Assembly: GCA_030744725.1 (NCBI GenBank)
Contig: JASLPZ010000014.1
Coordinates: 1 to 39,768 of the forward strand
Direction: 5' to 3'
DNA length: 39,768 nucleotides
Source: ARS98 sp030744725
GTDB lineage: Bacteria; Planctomycetota; Planctomycetia; Pirellulales; Pirellulaceae
Shown: piece after piece, positions 18,170 through 26,238 of the stretch
How positions within the stretch are numbered: position 1 is the stretch's first letter
How the letters are laid out: every line of letters starts with the position of its first letter
Program-made: the position numbers and the translations under genes
Notes under the pieces: generated by a model
Told to the model about the DNA's origin: nothing
What the model saw: the letters and a program-made list of their open reading frames with translations, nothing else
Database searches by the model: none

Positions 18170-18946
18170 ATGCCACGTCTTCTGTTGATCGACGCCAACG
18201 CGACAGATTCTGCGCAGTTCATTGAAATGCTTGCTGAGGACGGCTATTTGGTCGAACAAGTTGCAACGTTGGCAGAGGGAATCGAACAGACGAAGAGAGG
18301 GGCGTTTGATGTGCTGTTGCTAGATCTGAATCTTCCCGACAGCCAGGGCATCTCAACCTATCTGGCGGCGCGGGAGCAGCTTCAGACGATGCCAATTGTA
18401 ATTCTCACCGAACTGACTGACGATAGCACCGTGTCCGTTGCCTATCGCCTAGGTGCACAGGATTTTCTGATCAAGTCGACGGTCACACCTCAATGGCTCG
18501 TCCATTCCGTTAAGCACGCGATGTTTCGCGGCCGGCTGCTCGAAGGACGTGAAGCACCCTCTGCAGTTCCAGACGAGCATGCTTCCGAGCTGCGATCGCT
18601 GTGGTTACAAGAAACAATTGACAACGTTGTTGTTTTGCGATTGCTTTCCAAGCGGCTATTGGATGCAGGCGCCATTTTGACGATCGAGCAACGCTTGACG
18701 TCCCTGGTCGAGAGAGGCAACTATCACTTGGTCGTTAGTATGCAAGACGTCGAGTACATCTCGAATGCGGCGCTCGGTGTGCTGATAGGGACGCAAAAGA
18801 GGATTCGCACTAAGAACGGCACACTGCATTTGGCGGATGTGAGGAAGAGCGTCCGCAAACAACTGGGGTCCCGTCAGTTTCATCGGCTATTCCAAATCTA
18901 TGACAACGTGGGTAGTGCGATCGCGTCAATCGCAGCCGCTTCCTAG
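18170..18946 (+). CDS. Response regulator receiver fused to a STAS domain
   Basis: The protein is 258 aa. Residues 1-120 are a receiver domain: phosphoacceptor Asp52 in LLLDLNLPD, Thr80 in VILTEL and Lys102 in LIKST; Asp8 gives one of the usual acidic pair (IDAN). Residues about 147-255 match STAS/anti-anti-sigma folds: NVVVLRLLSKRLLDAGAI, YHLVVSMQDVEYISNAALGVLIGTQKRIRTKNGTLHLADV and a C-terminal FQIYDNVGSAIASI. In SpoIIAA-type proteins the loop is DSSGLG with a phosphorylated Ser; here the aligned loop is SNAALG (198-203), so the usual phosphoserine position is Asn. Control is thus likely through the receiver rather than STAS phosphorylation. No sensor kinase or anti-sigma gene lies nearby. 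Confidence 0.87.
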   Translation: MPRLLLIDANATDSAQFIEMLAEDGYLVEQVATLAEGIEQTKRGAFDVLLLDLNLPDSQGISTYLAAREQLQTMPIVILTELTDDSTVSVAYRLGAQDFLIKSTVTPQWLVHSVKHAMFRGRLLEGREAPSAVPDEHASELRSLWLQETIDNVVVLRLLSKRLLDAGAILTIEQRLTSLVERGNYHLVVSMQDVEYISNAALGVLIGTQKRIRTKNGTLHLADVRKSVRKQLGSRQFHRLFQIYDNVGSAIASIAAAS

Positions 18947-19246
18947 AAAGCTTGTCAAGACAAAGAATTTGGGTTGTCGAGCCCGATTGTCGTGGTTCGC
19001 TCCGCGAACCAAACGTATTGATCGCGCAGCGATCAACGACTATCTCGCCAGGCGACCATTCTTCTTCAACCCTAAAATACCGTCACTTTCAGGACGCTGT
19101 CTGATCTATCTGACGAGTGTCAGAAGCTGTGGGCGCTTGCATCCCGTGAGGAAGGGGCTGAAGGCAATGCGAGACCTATAGTTGTACAAGGCTCCCTTTT
19201 CGCGGATGGGCAGTTGACCTTCTTCATTCTCAGTGAGGCGCGTTAC
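18947..19246. other. 300-bp intergenic region containing repeat copy 5
   Basis: Apart from repeat copy 5 (18986-19043), nothing was recognised. An ORF beginning at 18900 overlaps the preceding gene and the repeat and shows no motif. Confidence 0.4.
18986..19043. repeat. Interspersed double-hairpin repeat, copy 5 (divergent)
   Basis: ATTGTCGT at the left and ACGACTAT at the right frame two hairpins, GGTTCGCTCCGCGAACC (18993-19009) and TTGATCGCGCAGCGATCAA (19018-19036). The first keeps the core seen in copies 1-4 with a GG/CC stem base; the second has core TCGCGCAGCGA and a different stem, again self-complementary. The architecture (outer frame, two hairpins, short spacer) is the same as in copies 2 and 4. 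Confidence 0.8.
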
Positions 19247-19855
19247 ATGGCCGTTGCAACCATCACCACCGAGCCAAACGGTCCGCTAAGCGAAACGCAC
19301 CAGCACGAGGTCGCCGCTGCCCACGATCGTGCACGAAAGATCCGCAAAGCAGCGGCGGTTGCAACATTCAACGGTTGGGTCACTGGCATTTTTGCGGTCT
19401 GTTCGGCTCCCTTCGCATTGTTCAGTTTGCCCGGCTTCGTCGTGACGGTCGGCTTGTCGATTGTCGCATTCAACGAGTTCAGGGGACGCAAGCGTCTTCT
19501 GCGGTTCGATCCAAAAGCCCCTGCGTTTCTCGGTTGGAATCAGATTGGCTTTTTGGCGTTGATCATCTCTTATTGCATCTGGATGCTCATCGCTGGCCTG
19601 ACGAGTGAGGGTCCGTTTGCAGCGGAATTGAAAGCCAAGCCTGAACTCGGCGCCGTCTATGACTCCGTCGACGAGTTTGATCAGATCTACCGAATCCTGA
19701 TTGCCGCAGTCTACGGGACGGTCATCGTGCTGAGCGGCGTCTTTCAAGGTCTAAATGCGATCTATTATTTCACGCGTCGAAAGCATGTCACAGCTTACGT
19801 GCAAAATACCCCCAATTGGGTGCTCGAACTACATTGTTTAACGTCACCCGCCTAA
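19247..19855 (+). CDS. Small integral membrane protein
   Basis: The ATG at 19247 (MAVATITTEPNG...) is preferred over one 33 bases upstream because GTGAGG lies shortly before it; this gives 202 aa. After a soluble N-terminus of about 30 residues with a basic helix (HDRARKIRKAAAVA) come two closely spaced membrane segments (about 35-70, TFNGWVTGIFAVCSAPFALFSLPGF and VTVGLSIVAFNEF), a short basic loop (RGRKRLLRFDP), a third (about 88-110) and a fourth (about 150-170). The arrangement resembles small planctomycete membrane proteins of unknown function. It is 391-aa-like in no respect to transporters and has no catalytic motif. It precedes the flagellar-type gene by 85 bases, but a shared role is not evident. 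Confidence 0.75.
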   Translation: MAVATITTEPNGPLSETHQHEVAAAHDRARKIRKAAAVATFNGWVTGIFAVCSAPFALFSLPGFVVTVGLSIVAFNEFRGRKRLLRFDPKAPAFLGWNQIGFLALIISYCIWMLIAGLTSEGPFAAELKAKPELGAVYDSVDEFDQIYRILIAAVYGTVIVLSGVFQGLNAIYYFTRRKHVTAYVQNTPNWVLELHCLTSPA

Positions 19856-19887
19856 ATGCTATTTGTGACGTATACTTGCGATTGGTG

Positions 19888-19905
19888 AGTGTGGTTTCTG
19901 CCACA
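19888..19905. promoter_or_regulatory. Small hairpin before the flagellar-type gene
   Basis: GTGTGG and CCACAC frame a 6-base loop TTTCTG in the 85-bp gap before the flagellar-type gene. It could be a weak attenuator, an operator or chance; no T-run follows. Confidence 0.3.
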
Positions 19906-19940
19906 CCCTTGGAAATCGCTCCGTGTAGCTATCAAAAGTC

Positions 19941-20786
19941 ATGCTGGGATCAGTTCTGAACACCGCCTTGAGCGGCATCTCTGCTGCCGAAATGGCGATC
20001 AGTGTCTCGGCCAATAATCTGGCCAACTCGCAGACCGATGGCTTTAAGTCTTCACGGGTCGTCTTCGAGGATCAAACCCCGCAGACACGGGACAACGGTC
20101 TCGAAGGCTCAGGATCATCGGGAGGCCGGAATCCAACTCAGGTTGGTCGGGGCGTTCGACCGGCGGCGGTCGATGGGGATTTCTCGCAGGGCACGATCGT
20201 GGTCAGCGGAGATCCTCTGGATCTGGCACTCGAAGGCAATGGGTTCTTTGTGCTGGAGGGAGCCGACGGCGAGCAGCTATTTACACGTGACGGGAATTTT
20301 CATTTCAACGGCAACAGCGAACTGGTCTCCGATACCGGGCTGCGCGTGCTGGGGTTCAACGTTGATGGCAACTTCCAGCTCAACAACAACAACCTCGAAG
20401 CGGTGAAGGCGCCTCGTGGGCCCGCTTCTTCAAATGCCGACGTGACTGACGTTGCCGTCGGAGAGGATGGCACCGTTCGAGGACGTTTTGCTGACGGCAT
20501 CGTGCGCGACCTGGGCCAGGTTCAGCTGGTTGAGTTTGACAACCCCAACGGTCTGGTGCGGCGCGGACAAAACACCTTCTCGACAGGTAACAACTCCGGG
20601 TTGCCTACCCTTTCCAACGCCGGCTCCACACGAGTTGTGTCGGGCGCTCGTGAGCTTTCCAATACGGATATGGCGGGCGAGATTATCAACATGTCGCTTT
20701 TCTCGACGATGTTCCGCACGAACATGCGAGTGTTGGAGACGGGCGATGAGTTGTTAGAAGAACTGCTCAATCTCTGGAAGTCTTAG
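19941..20786 (+). CDS. Flagellar hook/rod-type protein (FlgE/FlgF/FlgG family)
   Basis: The 281-aa product has both signatures of flagellar rod and hook axial proteins: an N-terminal ALSGISAAEMAISVSANNLANSQTDGFK (the ANNLAN motif, residues about 25-38) and a C-terminal amphipathic heptad region (NMSLFSTMFRTNMRVLETGDELLEELLNL). Between them is the hook domain, beginning QGTIVVSGDPLDLALEGNGFFVL and LFTRDGNFHFNGNSELV, as in FlgF/FlgG/FlgE. The length is nearest FlgG (about 260 aa) and shorter than a typical FlgE. It would be secreted by the flagellar type III apparatus and join the basal-body axis. No other flagellar gene is nearby, so it is a solitary copy; which axial protein it is cannot be settled by eye. 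Its stop is only 8 bases from the end of the converging MBL gene. Confidence 0.87.
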   Translation: MLGSVLNTALSGISAAEMAISVSANNLANSQTDGFKSSRVVFEDQTPQTRDNGLEGSGSSGGRNPTQVGRGVRPAAVDGDFSQGTIVVSGDPLDLALEGNGFFVLEGADGEQLFTRDGNFHFNGNSELVSDTGLRVLGFNVDGNFQLNNNNLEAVKAPRGPASSNADVTDVAVGEDGTVRGRFADGIVRDLGQVQLVEFDNPNGLVRRGQNTFSTGNNSGLPTLSNAGSTRVVSGARELSNTDMAGEIINMSLFSTMFRTNMRVLETGDELLEELLNLWKS

Positions 20787-20794
20787 TGTTCAGC

Positions 20795-22069
20795 CTACAG
20801 CCCCGGTTTGAAGTCTGTGCCGTATTTCTCGTTGATCTCTTCATAGATGGGTGCAACAACCTCGGGAAACGCCTCGCGGCCCGAAAGTGTGAAGTCAGAG
20901 AAAGGGATAGCACCCCGGAAATCCGGTGGAATCTTCTTTTTGAGGGCTGCCGATGGCCAGACTTCTTCGTCCTTCGCGGCCATGCGAACCTTGATGTCAG
21001 CCTTGGTCACGTTCCAGACCATGTAATCGACTGCCAGTGATAAGGGACCTTCGTAGGTCTTCCTTACGCGGCGTCGAACTTCCGGCTCTGTGTCGAAGTC
21101 GTTGTAGAAGTGATAGCCGATCGCCAAACGTGGTTGGACAATCGACATGACCTTCCCGAATTGTTCGGGTGACGTGTGTCCCTGCGTTCCGACAACGAGC
21201 GCTTCGAGCGGGGAAAAGCCCTGCTTCTCGACCATCAATGTCGGCGGAAGAAAGCACTCGTGGATGGCGAAGTCTGCGCCAGCGGCGTGTTCGATGTACC
21301 ACTTGTTGGGATAGGTATCACTTCCATAAACGAACTTCATGCCGTTCCATTCAAGAATGAAGCTGACGGCCCCATCGAGGCCGTGGATGGCAGGGAAGCT
21401 GCGAATGACGACGCCGTTTTCGTCATAGATAACCTTATTAATTCCGTCGAAGGGAAACTCGTTCACCTCGAGCTTTCCTCCGCGAAAGTCGATGACACCG
21501 GAACGAGTGGCGATATCCCACTGGTACATCTCCTGCATCTTCTCCATACAGAACTTCGTACCGAGCTCCGGTTTTGAGCCACTTGGCCCCCAAACACGAA
21601 GCGGAACGAGACGGTTCATCACGGTGCCGCCCAACCAGAAGGTAGGCAAATCGCCGAAGTGGTCCACGTGCAAATGGCCAATGAACACCTTGTCGAGATA
21701 GTCGTAGGGGATCTTCTGAGCGGCAATCCGCTCGTGAGACCCACTGCCGATGTCGAATAGAAATTTATCGCCGTTGCCTAGCTCGACGAGAAAACACGCG
21801 GCAGCTTGTTTTGGACGAGCACTTGGCATCCCTGTTCCCAGTGCGGTAATGCGCATTTCATCGGGCTTGAGATCCTCCGTCCCCGGGAAATAGATGTCGC
21901 GATCGGCAAGTGCTTTCGTTGGCGAGATTCTGGAAGGCTGACTGCCACGTTGCTGGGCGGATGCAGACTTGATAAGCGGCGTTTGCGATCTGTCTTGAAT
22001 CACGAAGATACCAGTGAGCATTCCGCACACGAATATGAAAAGTACTCCAACCGCAATTCTGACTTTCAT
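20795..22069 (-). CDS. Membrane-anchored MBL-fold hydrolase, GntH-like
   Basis: The 424-aa product has an N-terminal hydrophobic anchor (residues 5-24). The catalytic domain starts near 70 (MRITALGTGMPSARPKQAAACFLVELGNGDKFLFDIGSG). The metal motif HLHVDHFGD (HxHxDH) is intact, with later candidates AIHG, GSDTYPN and a C-terminal GYHF. The TKALADRDIYFPGTEDLKPDEMR lead-in and the ASARPKQAA-type segment recall the MBL hydrolases annotated as GntH of guanitoxin biosynthesis; this is from memory and is an annotation of similarity, as no other guanitoxin gene is here. More generally it belongs to the arylsulfatase/ribonuclease Z-like MBL enzymes that act on ester or phosphoester bonds. It converges on the flagellar-type gene. 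Confidence 0.87.
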   Translation of the reverse strand: MKVRIAVGVLFIFVCGMLTGIFVIQDRSQTPLIKSASAQQRGSQPSRISPTKALADRDIYFPGTEDLKPDEMRITALGTGMPSARPKQAAACFLVELGNGDKFLFDIGSGSHERIAAQKIPYDYLDKVFIGHLHVDHFGDLPTFWLGGTVMNRLVPLRVWGPSGSKPELGTKFCMEKMQEMYQWDIATRSGVIDFRGGKLEVNEFPFDGINKVIYDENGVVIRSFPAIHGLDGAVSFILEWNGMKFVYGSDTYPNKWYIEHAAGADFAIHECFLPPTLMVEKQGFSPLEALVVGTQGHTSPEQFGKVMSIVQPRLAIGYHFYNDFDTEPEVRRRVRKTYEGPLSLAVDYMVWNVTKADIKVRMAAKDEEVWPSAALKKKIPPDFRGAIPFSDFTLSGREAFPEVVAPIYEEINEKYGTDFKPGL

Positions 22070-22217
22070 GGAATAGATCCTGATTTAAGTGCGAAATATC
22101 GCGCCTTGTTGATGTTTGCGTGCAGCATGATCTAGCCGCTCGCGGCAGTCAACAGGCGGGATCCAAGGTTGATGAACGTGTTTCACAACCGACGATTTTT
22201 CGCGAAGAGAGATCCGG

Positions 22218-22877
22218 TCAAGGCGAAGGCTGCTTAAGCAGTCCGTAGATGCGAAAACCTTCCTCCATGAACGATCGCACTTCCGCCGGCTTGATACGTT
22301 TTCGGGATCGATAGTAGATCAATCGATTGTTGGAGGCCTCGACACTGACTCCAGCTTGCCCCTCGAAGAACTCGATCAATTCCGGCGTAAAAAAATCGCG
22401 GACGGCAACCTCGTTTGGGCCCCGCAAAAGGAATCGCTTCGAAAAAAGTGGATGCGAATCGAAATTGACGTCTTTGTAGCCGAACGCCTGGCCGATCTTG
22501 TGAAACAGGTTCTCCGGTCGAAGCTCGAATTCCGGCAATGCCAGGTGCGGTGATTGGAAGCTGATCACGGTTTGCTGGTGAGATTGCTGGTTCTTTCCAC
22601 CACCGGTCGTGTACCGATAGCCAAAGATCGCAAGTTCAACATCCTCGGTTTGGCCACAGATCATGTTCTTGGTTTTCCGGCTGTGTCCCTGATTGAACAG
22701 CCGAAGGTGACCGATCGAGTTCTGAACTTCAGGATCCCCCTGGGGGTGAAACTGCAGACCCAGTTGGTCGGAAACAGCCTGAAACTGCTCGGTGCGAGCT
22801 TTCTCAAACTTGTGAACCCCAAAAACAATCAGACCCACCAACGCGATGCCGCCAGCAACGATAAGTACAACTTCCAT
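22218..22877 (-). CDS. Unrecognised protein with one N-terminal membrane helix
   Basis: The 219-aa product starts with a membrane helix (residues 3-22, VVLIVAGGIALVGLIVFGV) followed by a basic KFEKAR, so it is probably anchored with the bulk in the cytoplasm. The soluble part shows GLQFHPQGDPEVQ, GYRYTTGGGKNQQSHQQTVISFQSPHLALPEFELRPE, FDSHPLFSKRFLLRGPNE and a C-terminal EGFRIYGLLKQ. This order of a 'GYRYTTGxGKNxxxHxQTVxxF' strand pair followed by 'FxxxFxLRG' recurs in small membrane-anchored bacterial proteins of unknown function. The gene is complete and isolated between the MBL gene and a REP-like cluster, and no function can be given. Confidence 0.72.
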   Translation of the reverse strand: MEVVLIVAGGIALVGLIVFGVHKFEKARTEQFQAVSDQLGLQFHPQGDPEVQNSIGHLRLFNQGHSRKTKNMICGQTEDVELAIFGYRYTTGGGKNQQSHQQTVISFQSPHLALPEFELRPENLFHKIGQAFGYKDVNFDSHPLFSKRFLLRGPNEVAVRDFFTPELIEFFEGQAGVSVEASNNRLIYYRSRKRIKPAEVRSFMEEGFRIYGLLKQPSP

Positions 22878-22884
22878 TTCTAAT

Positions 22885-23111
22885 CCAACATGTGCGGGTC
22901 ACGTTGCGGGCCGGTTTCCCGACCGGCCCATATTCGGGTTGTCATTCACCACCGTGGCACGGTCGGGAGACCGTTCCACAACAGTTGGTCGGGAGACCGT
23001 TCCACAACAGTGCCACCGTGCCACACGCTGCGGGCTGGTCTCCCGACCAGCCCACGTGCGGCGGAGTCTTTCAGGGCCGCACGATCGTAGACCGTGGCTC
23101 TAAGACGCACT
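22885..23111. repeat. REP-like cluster, inverted relative to the 36-kb cluster
   Basis: The cluster contains two tandem units of about 26 bp (22961-22986 and 22987-23011), each GGTCGGGAGACC then GTTCCACAACAGT, a palindromic segment around GGGCTGGTCTCCCGACCAGCCC (23031-23052) and, at its right end, ACGTGCGGCGGAGTCTTTCAGGG, which is the reverse complement of sequence at 36185-36207 apart from single-base changes. It also holds a copy of the CCACGGTC hairpin (23090s). It ends at the stop codon of the pseudokinase gene. Confidence 0.8.
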
Positions 23112-26100
23112 AAGGTGTCCCGCCCCCGGCCTGGGTTCGCACTAGCACGGTCTCGCCCTGAATCGTGCGGTAGATCACTTCAAAGTCCAATAATGCACCC
23201 GCGTAGCTCTGCTCGATCTGATCCAACTGGCTCACCTGTTGGGCCATTTTGCCAAAAGCTTGAAATCCCTGTTCAGCTTGCGTCAGTGCGATCTGGACCT
23301 GCTGCTTCTTTTCCCTGGGAGCCTTTTTCAGCTGATTCTGGAGAAACGCAATTTTCGCCTGCTCGATCTGTCCTTGCTTTGACATGCTTTGCGTAACGCG
23401 CTTCTTGGTCCCCTTGTTGTAGGCCAGGGGCTTTTCACCAGCGAACTTCATAAACGGTTTGAGAGTGACCTGAATGCCCCGTGCTGTAACAGTCGTATCA
23501 AGCTTGAGTGCCAGCAGAGCAGTATCTTTGTTCTCACCCAGGTAGATCCACTGAGTTCCTTTCATGGCACCGATTGGTTGAGGTGGATCTAACACCATCT
23601 TGTGGCCTTTGAGGCTAGTGGCGATCTGCAAGGTGCTGGGGTCCGGTGGCGAGTCGACATTCCAACGCGCTTGGATAGAAGGTTTGGTCAGATCGATTGG
23701 GACGGATTCACCCACAATCGGGCTCCGCAATGCAAGCAGTTGTGGCTTGGCGCTTCCCGCAGTCATCTTCAAGCTACAGTTACGGAGATTGCCGGCGAAC
23801 TGGCTTTCCGCGGCCGCGGGTTGCCAATGAAACGACAGTTCTTTCTCAGGCAACGCCAACGTCGCAATCACTGTGTCGATCGAATCGTCTCTGACCACGA
23901 GTTCCCAGTCGCGGGGCGCCGTCCCCGACTTCGCATTGCGAATCGAGAATTCGGCGCGACCGCGGGCGGCGGTATCTCCACCGGTCATGCTGATGAAGCA
24001 GACATCGGTGGGTGAGATATTGATCTTGCCCAGAACAGATGGAGTTCCGGCGGCATCTGCGGTGGGTATGGCCGGTAGTTCGACCGTGGGTTTGAATACG
24101 AAAACAGGAATGGCCTTCTTTTTCTTCTCTTCGGCCTTTTTCTTTTCGGCGGCCTTCTTCTTTGCTGCAGCGGCTTGATCCACTTTCTTCTTGGCGGCTG
24201 CTTCGGCTTCGGCTTTCTTCTTCTTACCGTCGGCATCTGCTGCTGGCTTTTTAGTGTCGGTTTCGGCTGCGGGTTTCACTTGCGGCTCGTCGCTCGCCGG
24301 CTCGGATTGGACGTCGCCCGTCGCAGCGTTCTCCGTCCCCGGGGTTGAGGAGTTCGCGGTTTCGGGGGTTGACGAGTTCTTTGCCCCAGGGGTTGAAGAC
24401 GGTGTTGAGGCGGTGGGTGTCGCGACGGCATCTGCCGGGGGATCGTCGGGCGGATCCGCGTCGGCCGTAGTTGTCCCTGCTGTCGTGTCAGCTTGATCAA
24501 TGGCCGCGTCCGCACTGTTGGCACGCTGTGGATCATCTTGAACCAGTTCAATCTCGTCTGGTACGTCCTCAGGATCAACGTCGGGGTCAGAGGCTTCAGG
24601 ATCAGTTTCCGACTCCGCCGCCGCGTCTGCCGCGGCAGCGGCTTGCGCTACGACATCCTCGCCACCTCGGAACAAGAACAGCGCGATCAGCAAAGCACCA
24701 CCACCAAGCAAGGTCAAGCCAAATAACGCCGCCAGACCAATGATCACCCCGAGCGGAATCCCCGATCTCTTTTTGGCTGACGACCCGTCCTTGGCTGGCT
24801 CGGACGTCCCTGAGCCCTTGGTGGATTTTGTCACCGGTTTGTCCTTAGATTTCGCTGCATTCTGTTTGGCGGCAGTTCCCAGCGAACCTGTGCCTGGCTT
24901 TGCGGCGGTGACGAATTCATCTGTCTCGGCAGGTGCTGCAGCGGGTTCTTCCTTCGCAGCGCCCTGGGACTTTGTCTTCTTCTTTTTCTTCTTTTTCGTG
25001 CTGATCTTGAAAGCACCCACTGGACCGGCTGTCGACTCCTTTCCAGTAGAAATCGCGATCGCCGTCGTGTCGGAAATTGTGGAGGTCTTGTGCGCATCAC
25101 CGATTGCCACATTCACCACCGTGTCATCAGAGGCTTGTTCGTCCTTGGCACCAGCAGCCTCATCCGTGGCCTCACCGGCGGTCGGTTCGTCCGACTTGGT
25201 GTCATCCTCCAGTTCCAAGAGAACATCCGCTTCGAGCTCGATCAGGTCGGCATCATCGCCGGCTGCGGCGAACTCGGTCAATCGCGATACCACGTCCTGC
25301 ATCAGCCCCAGGCGCTGGGTGGGATCGCAAGCCATCATTTGATTACATAGGTCGACCAGCGGGCGGGGAACGTCCTTGCAGAGCTTGTTGAGCGGGATCG
25401 GTCGTTTCGAGTCCGCGATGGCTTTCTCTTCTTCCGGCGAGCTTGCCTCAAACGGCGCGCGGCCAGTGAGCAAGAAGTACAGTGTGCTGCCAAGTGAAAA
25501 TAGATCGGCACCTGCATCAGCTGGTTTGCCGTCAAGCTGTTCCGGTGAACAATAACCTCTCTTGGCAGCGCGCAACGGAGCCAGACCCCAATCCGCGATC
25601 TTGACGACACCACTGGCATCAACCAAGAGACAGGCTGGCTGCAAACTACCATGGATTACTTGCTGTTTGTGGGCCAGTGTCAAGGCGTCAGCGGCTTGTT
25701 GAAGATAGGTCACCGCTTGCGTGGCCGACAGCGGACCTTCCTCTTCGATCTGCTTTTTTAAATCCCGACCGCTCACATATTCCGTGACGATCAGGTGCCG
25801 CTCGCCTTCGCTGTTCAGTTCCAAAACACGCGCCACATTCTCGTGCTTTAGCTTGATCGCTGACTCGGCTGCCAAGACGAATCGTTCGACATTGCCGGCA
25901 TTGGCTGCCGCGGCCTTGGACAACGATCGGATCGCAACGAGCTGGCTTCTCTTTTCGTCGTGGGCGAGAAACAAGCCCCCCAGCCGACTCTTGCCCAATT
26001 GGTCGCGCAAGACAAATTGGCCCTGCCGAAACTTGAAGTACCCAGACAGCAATTGGCCCGCCTGCCATTTGCTCAATTTGCGGTTCTTGACCAGCATCCG

Positions 26101-26238
26101 AGCAATGTCTAGTGGCTGCTTGTTAGAACCCTTGAGGTCTTGGCGGAGTTTCTGGATCCGTTCGGGGGAAAACAGTTTACTCTTTTCCAAGACCTCAAGA
26201 AACTGTTCGAGCGATTCGATCAACTTGGCCTGCGTCAT
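23110..26238 (-). CDS. Large membrane-anchored pseudokinase
   Basis: The start at ATG 26238 is favoured because GGAGGT lies seven bases upstream; this gives 1042 aa. Residues about 1-70 are the N-terminal extension often seen in planctomycete Ser/Thr kinases. Residues 75-325 form a protein-kinase fold, but the catalytic residues are gone: VAIR at 101-104 has Arg instead of the ATP-binding Lys, HGSLQPAC (196-203) replaces HRDLKPxN, and DFG is DWG at 216-218 (Asp kept). SPEQ (231-234), ADLFSLGSTLYFLLTGRAPF and a C-lobe end DPTQRL are kept. A disordered Lys/Ala/Ser-rich region with a poly-Lys tract follows (about 340-490), then one membrane helix (about 494-525), an acidic/Thr-Pro-rich stretch, a Lys/Ala-rich stretch and a C-terminal domain (about 700-1040) with no clear relative. 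It is likely a scaffold or sensor. Confidence 0.87.
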   Translation of the reverse strand: MTQAKLIESLEQFLEVLEKSKLFSPERIQKLRQDLKGSNKQPLDIARMLVKNRKLSKWQAGQLLSGYFKFRQGQFVLRDQLGKSRLGGLFLAHDEKRSQLVAIRSLSKAAAANAGNVERFVLAAESAIKLKHENVARVLELNSEGERHLIVTEYVSGRDLKKQIEEEGPLSATQAVTYLQQAADALTLAHKQQVIHGSLQPACLLVDASGVVKIADWGLAPLRAAKRGYCSPEQLDGKPADAGADLFSLGSTLYFLLTGRAPFEASSPEEEKAIADSKRPIPLNKLCKDVPRPLVDLCNQMMACDPTQRLGLMQDVVSRLTEFAAAGDDADLIELEADVLLELEDDTKSDEPTAGEATDEAAGAKDEQASDDTVVNVAIGDAHKTSTISDTTAIAISTGKESTAGPVGAFKISTKKKKKKKTKSQGAAKEEPAAAPAETDEFVTAAKPGTGSLGTAAKQNAAKSKDKPVTKSTKGSGTSEPAKDGSSAKKRSGIPLGVIIGLAALFGLTLLGGGALLIALFLFRGGEDVVAQAAAAADAAAESETDPEASDPDVDPEDVPDEIELVQDDPQRANSADAAIDQADTTAGTTTADADPPDDPPADAVATPTASTPSSTPGAKNSSTPETANSSTPGTENAATGDVQSEPASDEPQVKPAAETDTKKPAADADGKKKKAEAEAAAKKKVDQAAAAKKKAAEKKKAEEKKKKAIPVFVFKPTVELPAIPTADAAGTPSVLGKINISPTDVCFISMTGGDTAARGRAEFSIRNAKSGTAPRDWELVVRDDSIDTVIATLALPEKELSFHWQPAAAESQFAGNLRNCSLKMTAGSAKPQLLALRSPIVGESVPIDLTKPSIQARWNVDSPPDPSTLQIATSLKGHKMVLDPPQPIGAMKGTQWIYLGENKDTALLALKLDTTVTARGIQVTLKPFMKFAGEKPLAYNKGTKKRVTQSMSKQGQIEQAKIAFLQNQLKKAPREKKQQVQIALTQAEQGFQAFGKMAQQVSQLDQIEQSYAGALLDFEVIYRTIQGETVLVRTQAGGGTP

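Noticed and set aside
22961..23011. Possible CRISPR array because of the 26-bp periodic repeats
   Set aside because: The units are directly adjacent with no unique spacers and no cas genes are present.
22892..23113. ORFs across the REP-like cluster encoding repeated Arg/Gly/Thr-rich peptides
   Set aside because: They exist in several frames at once, as expected from GC-rich tandem palindromes, and have no start context.
24740..25342. 200-codon plus-strand ORF antisense to the pseudokinase gene
   Set aside because: It mirrors the low-complexity Lys/Ala/Ser region of the pseudokinase and has Phe and Ser runs; a shadow frame.
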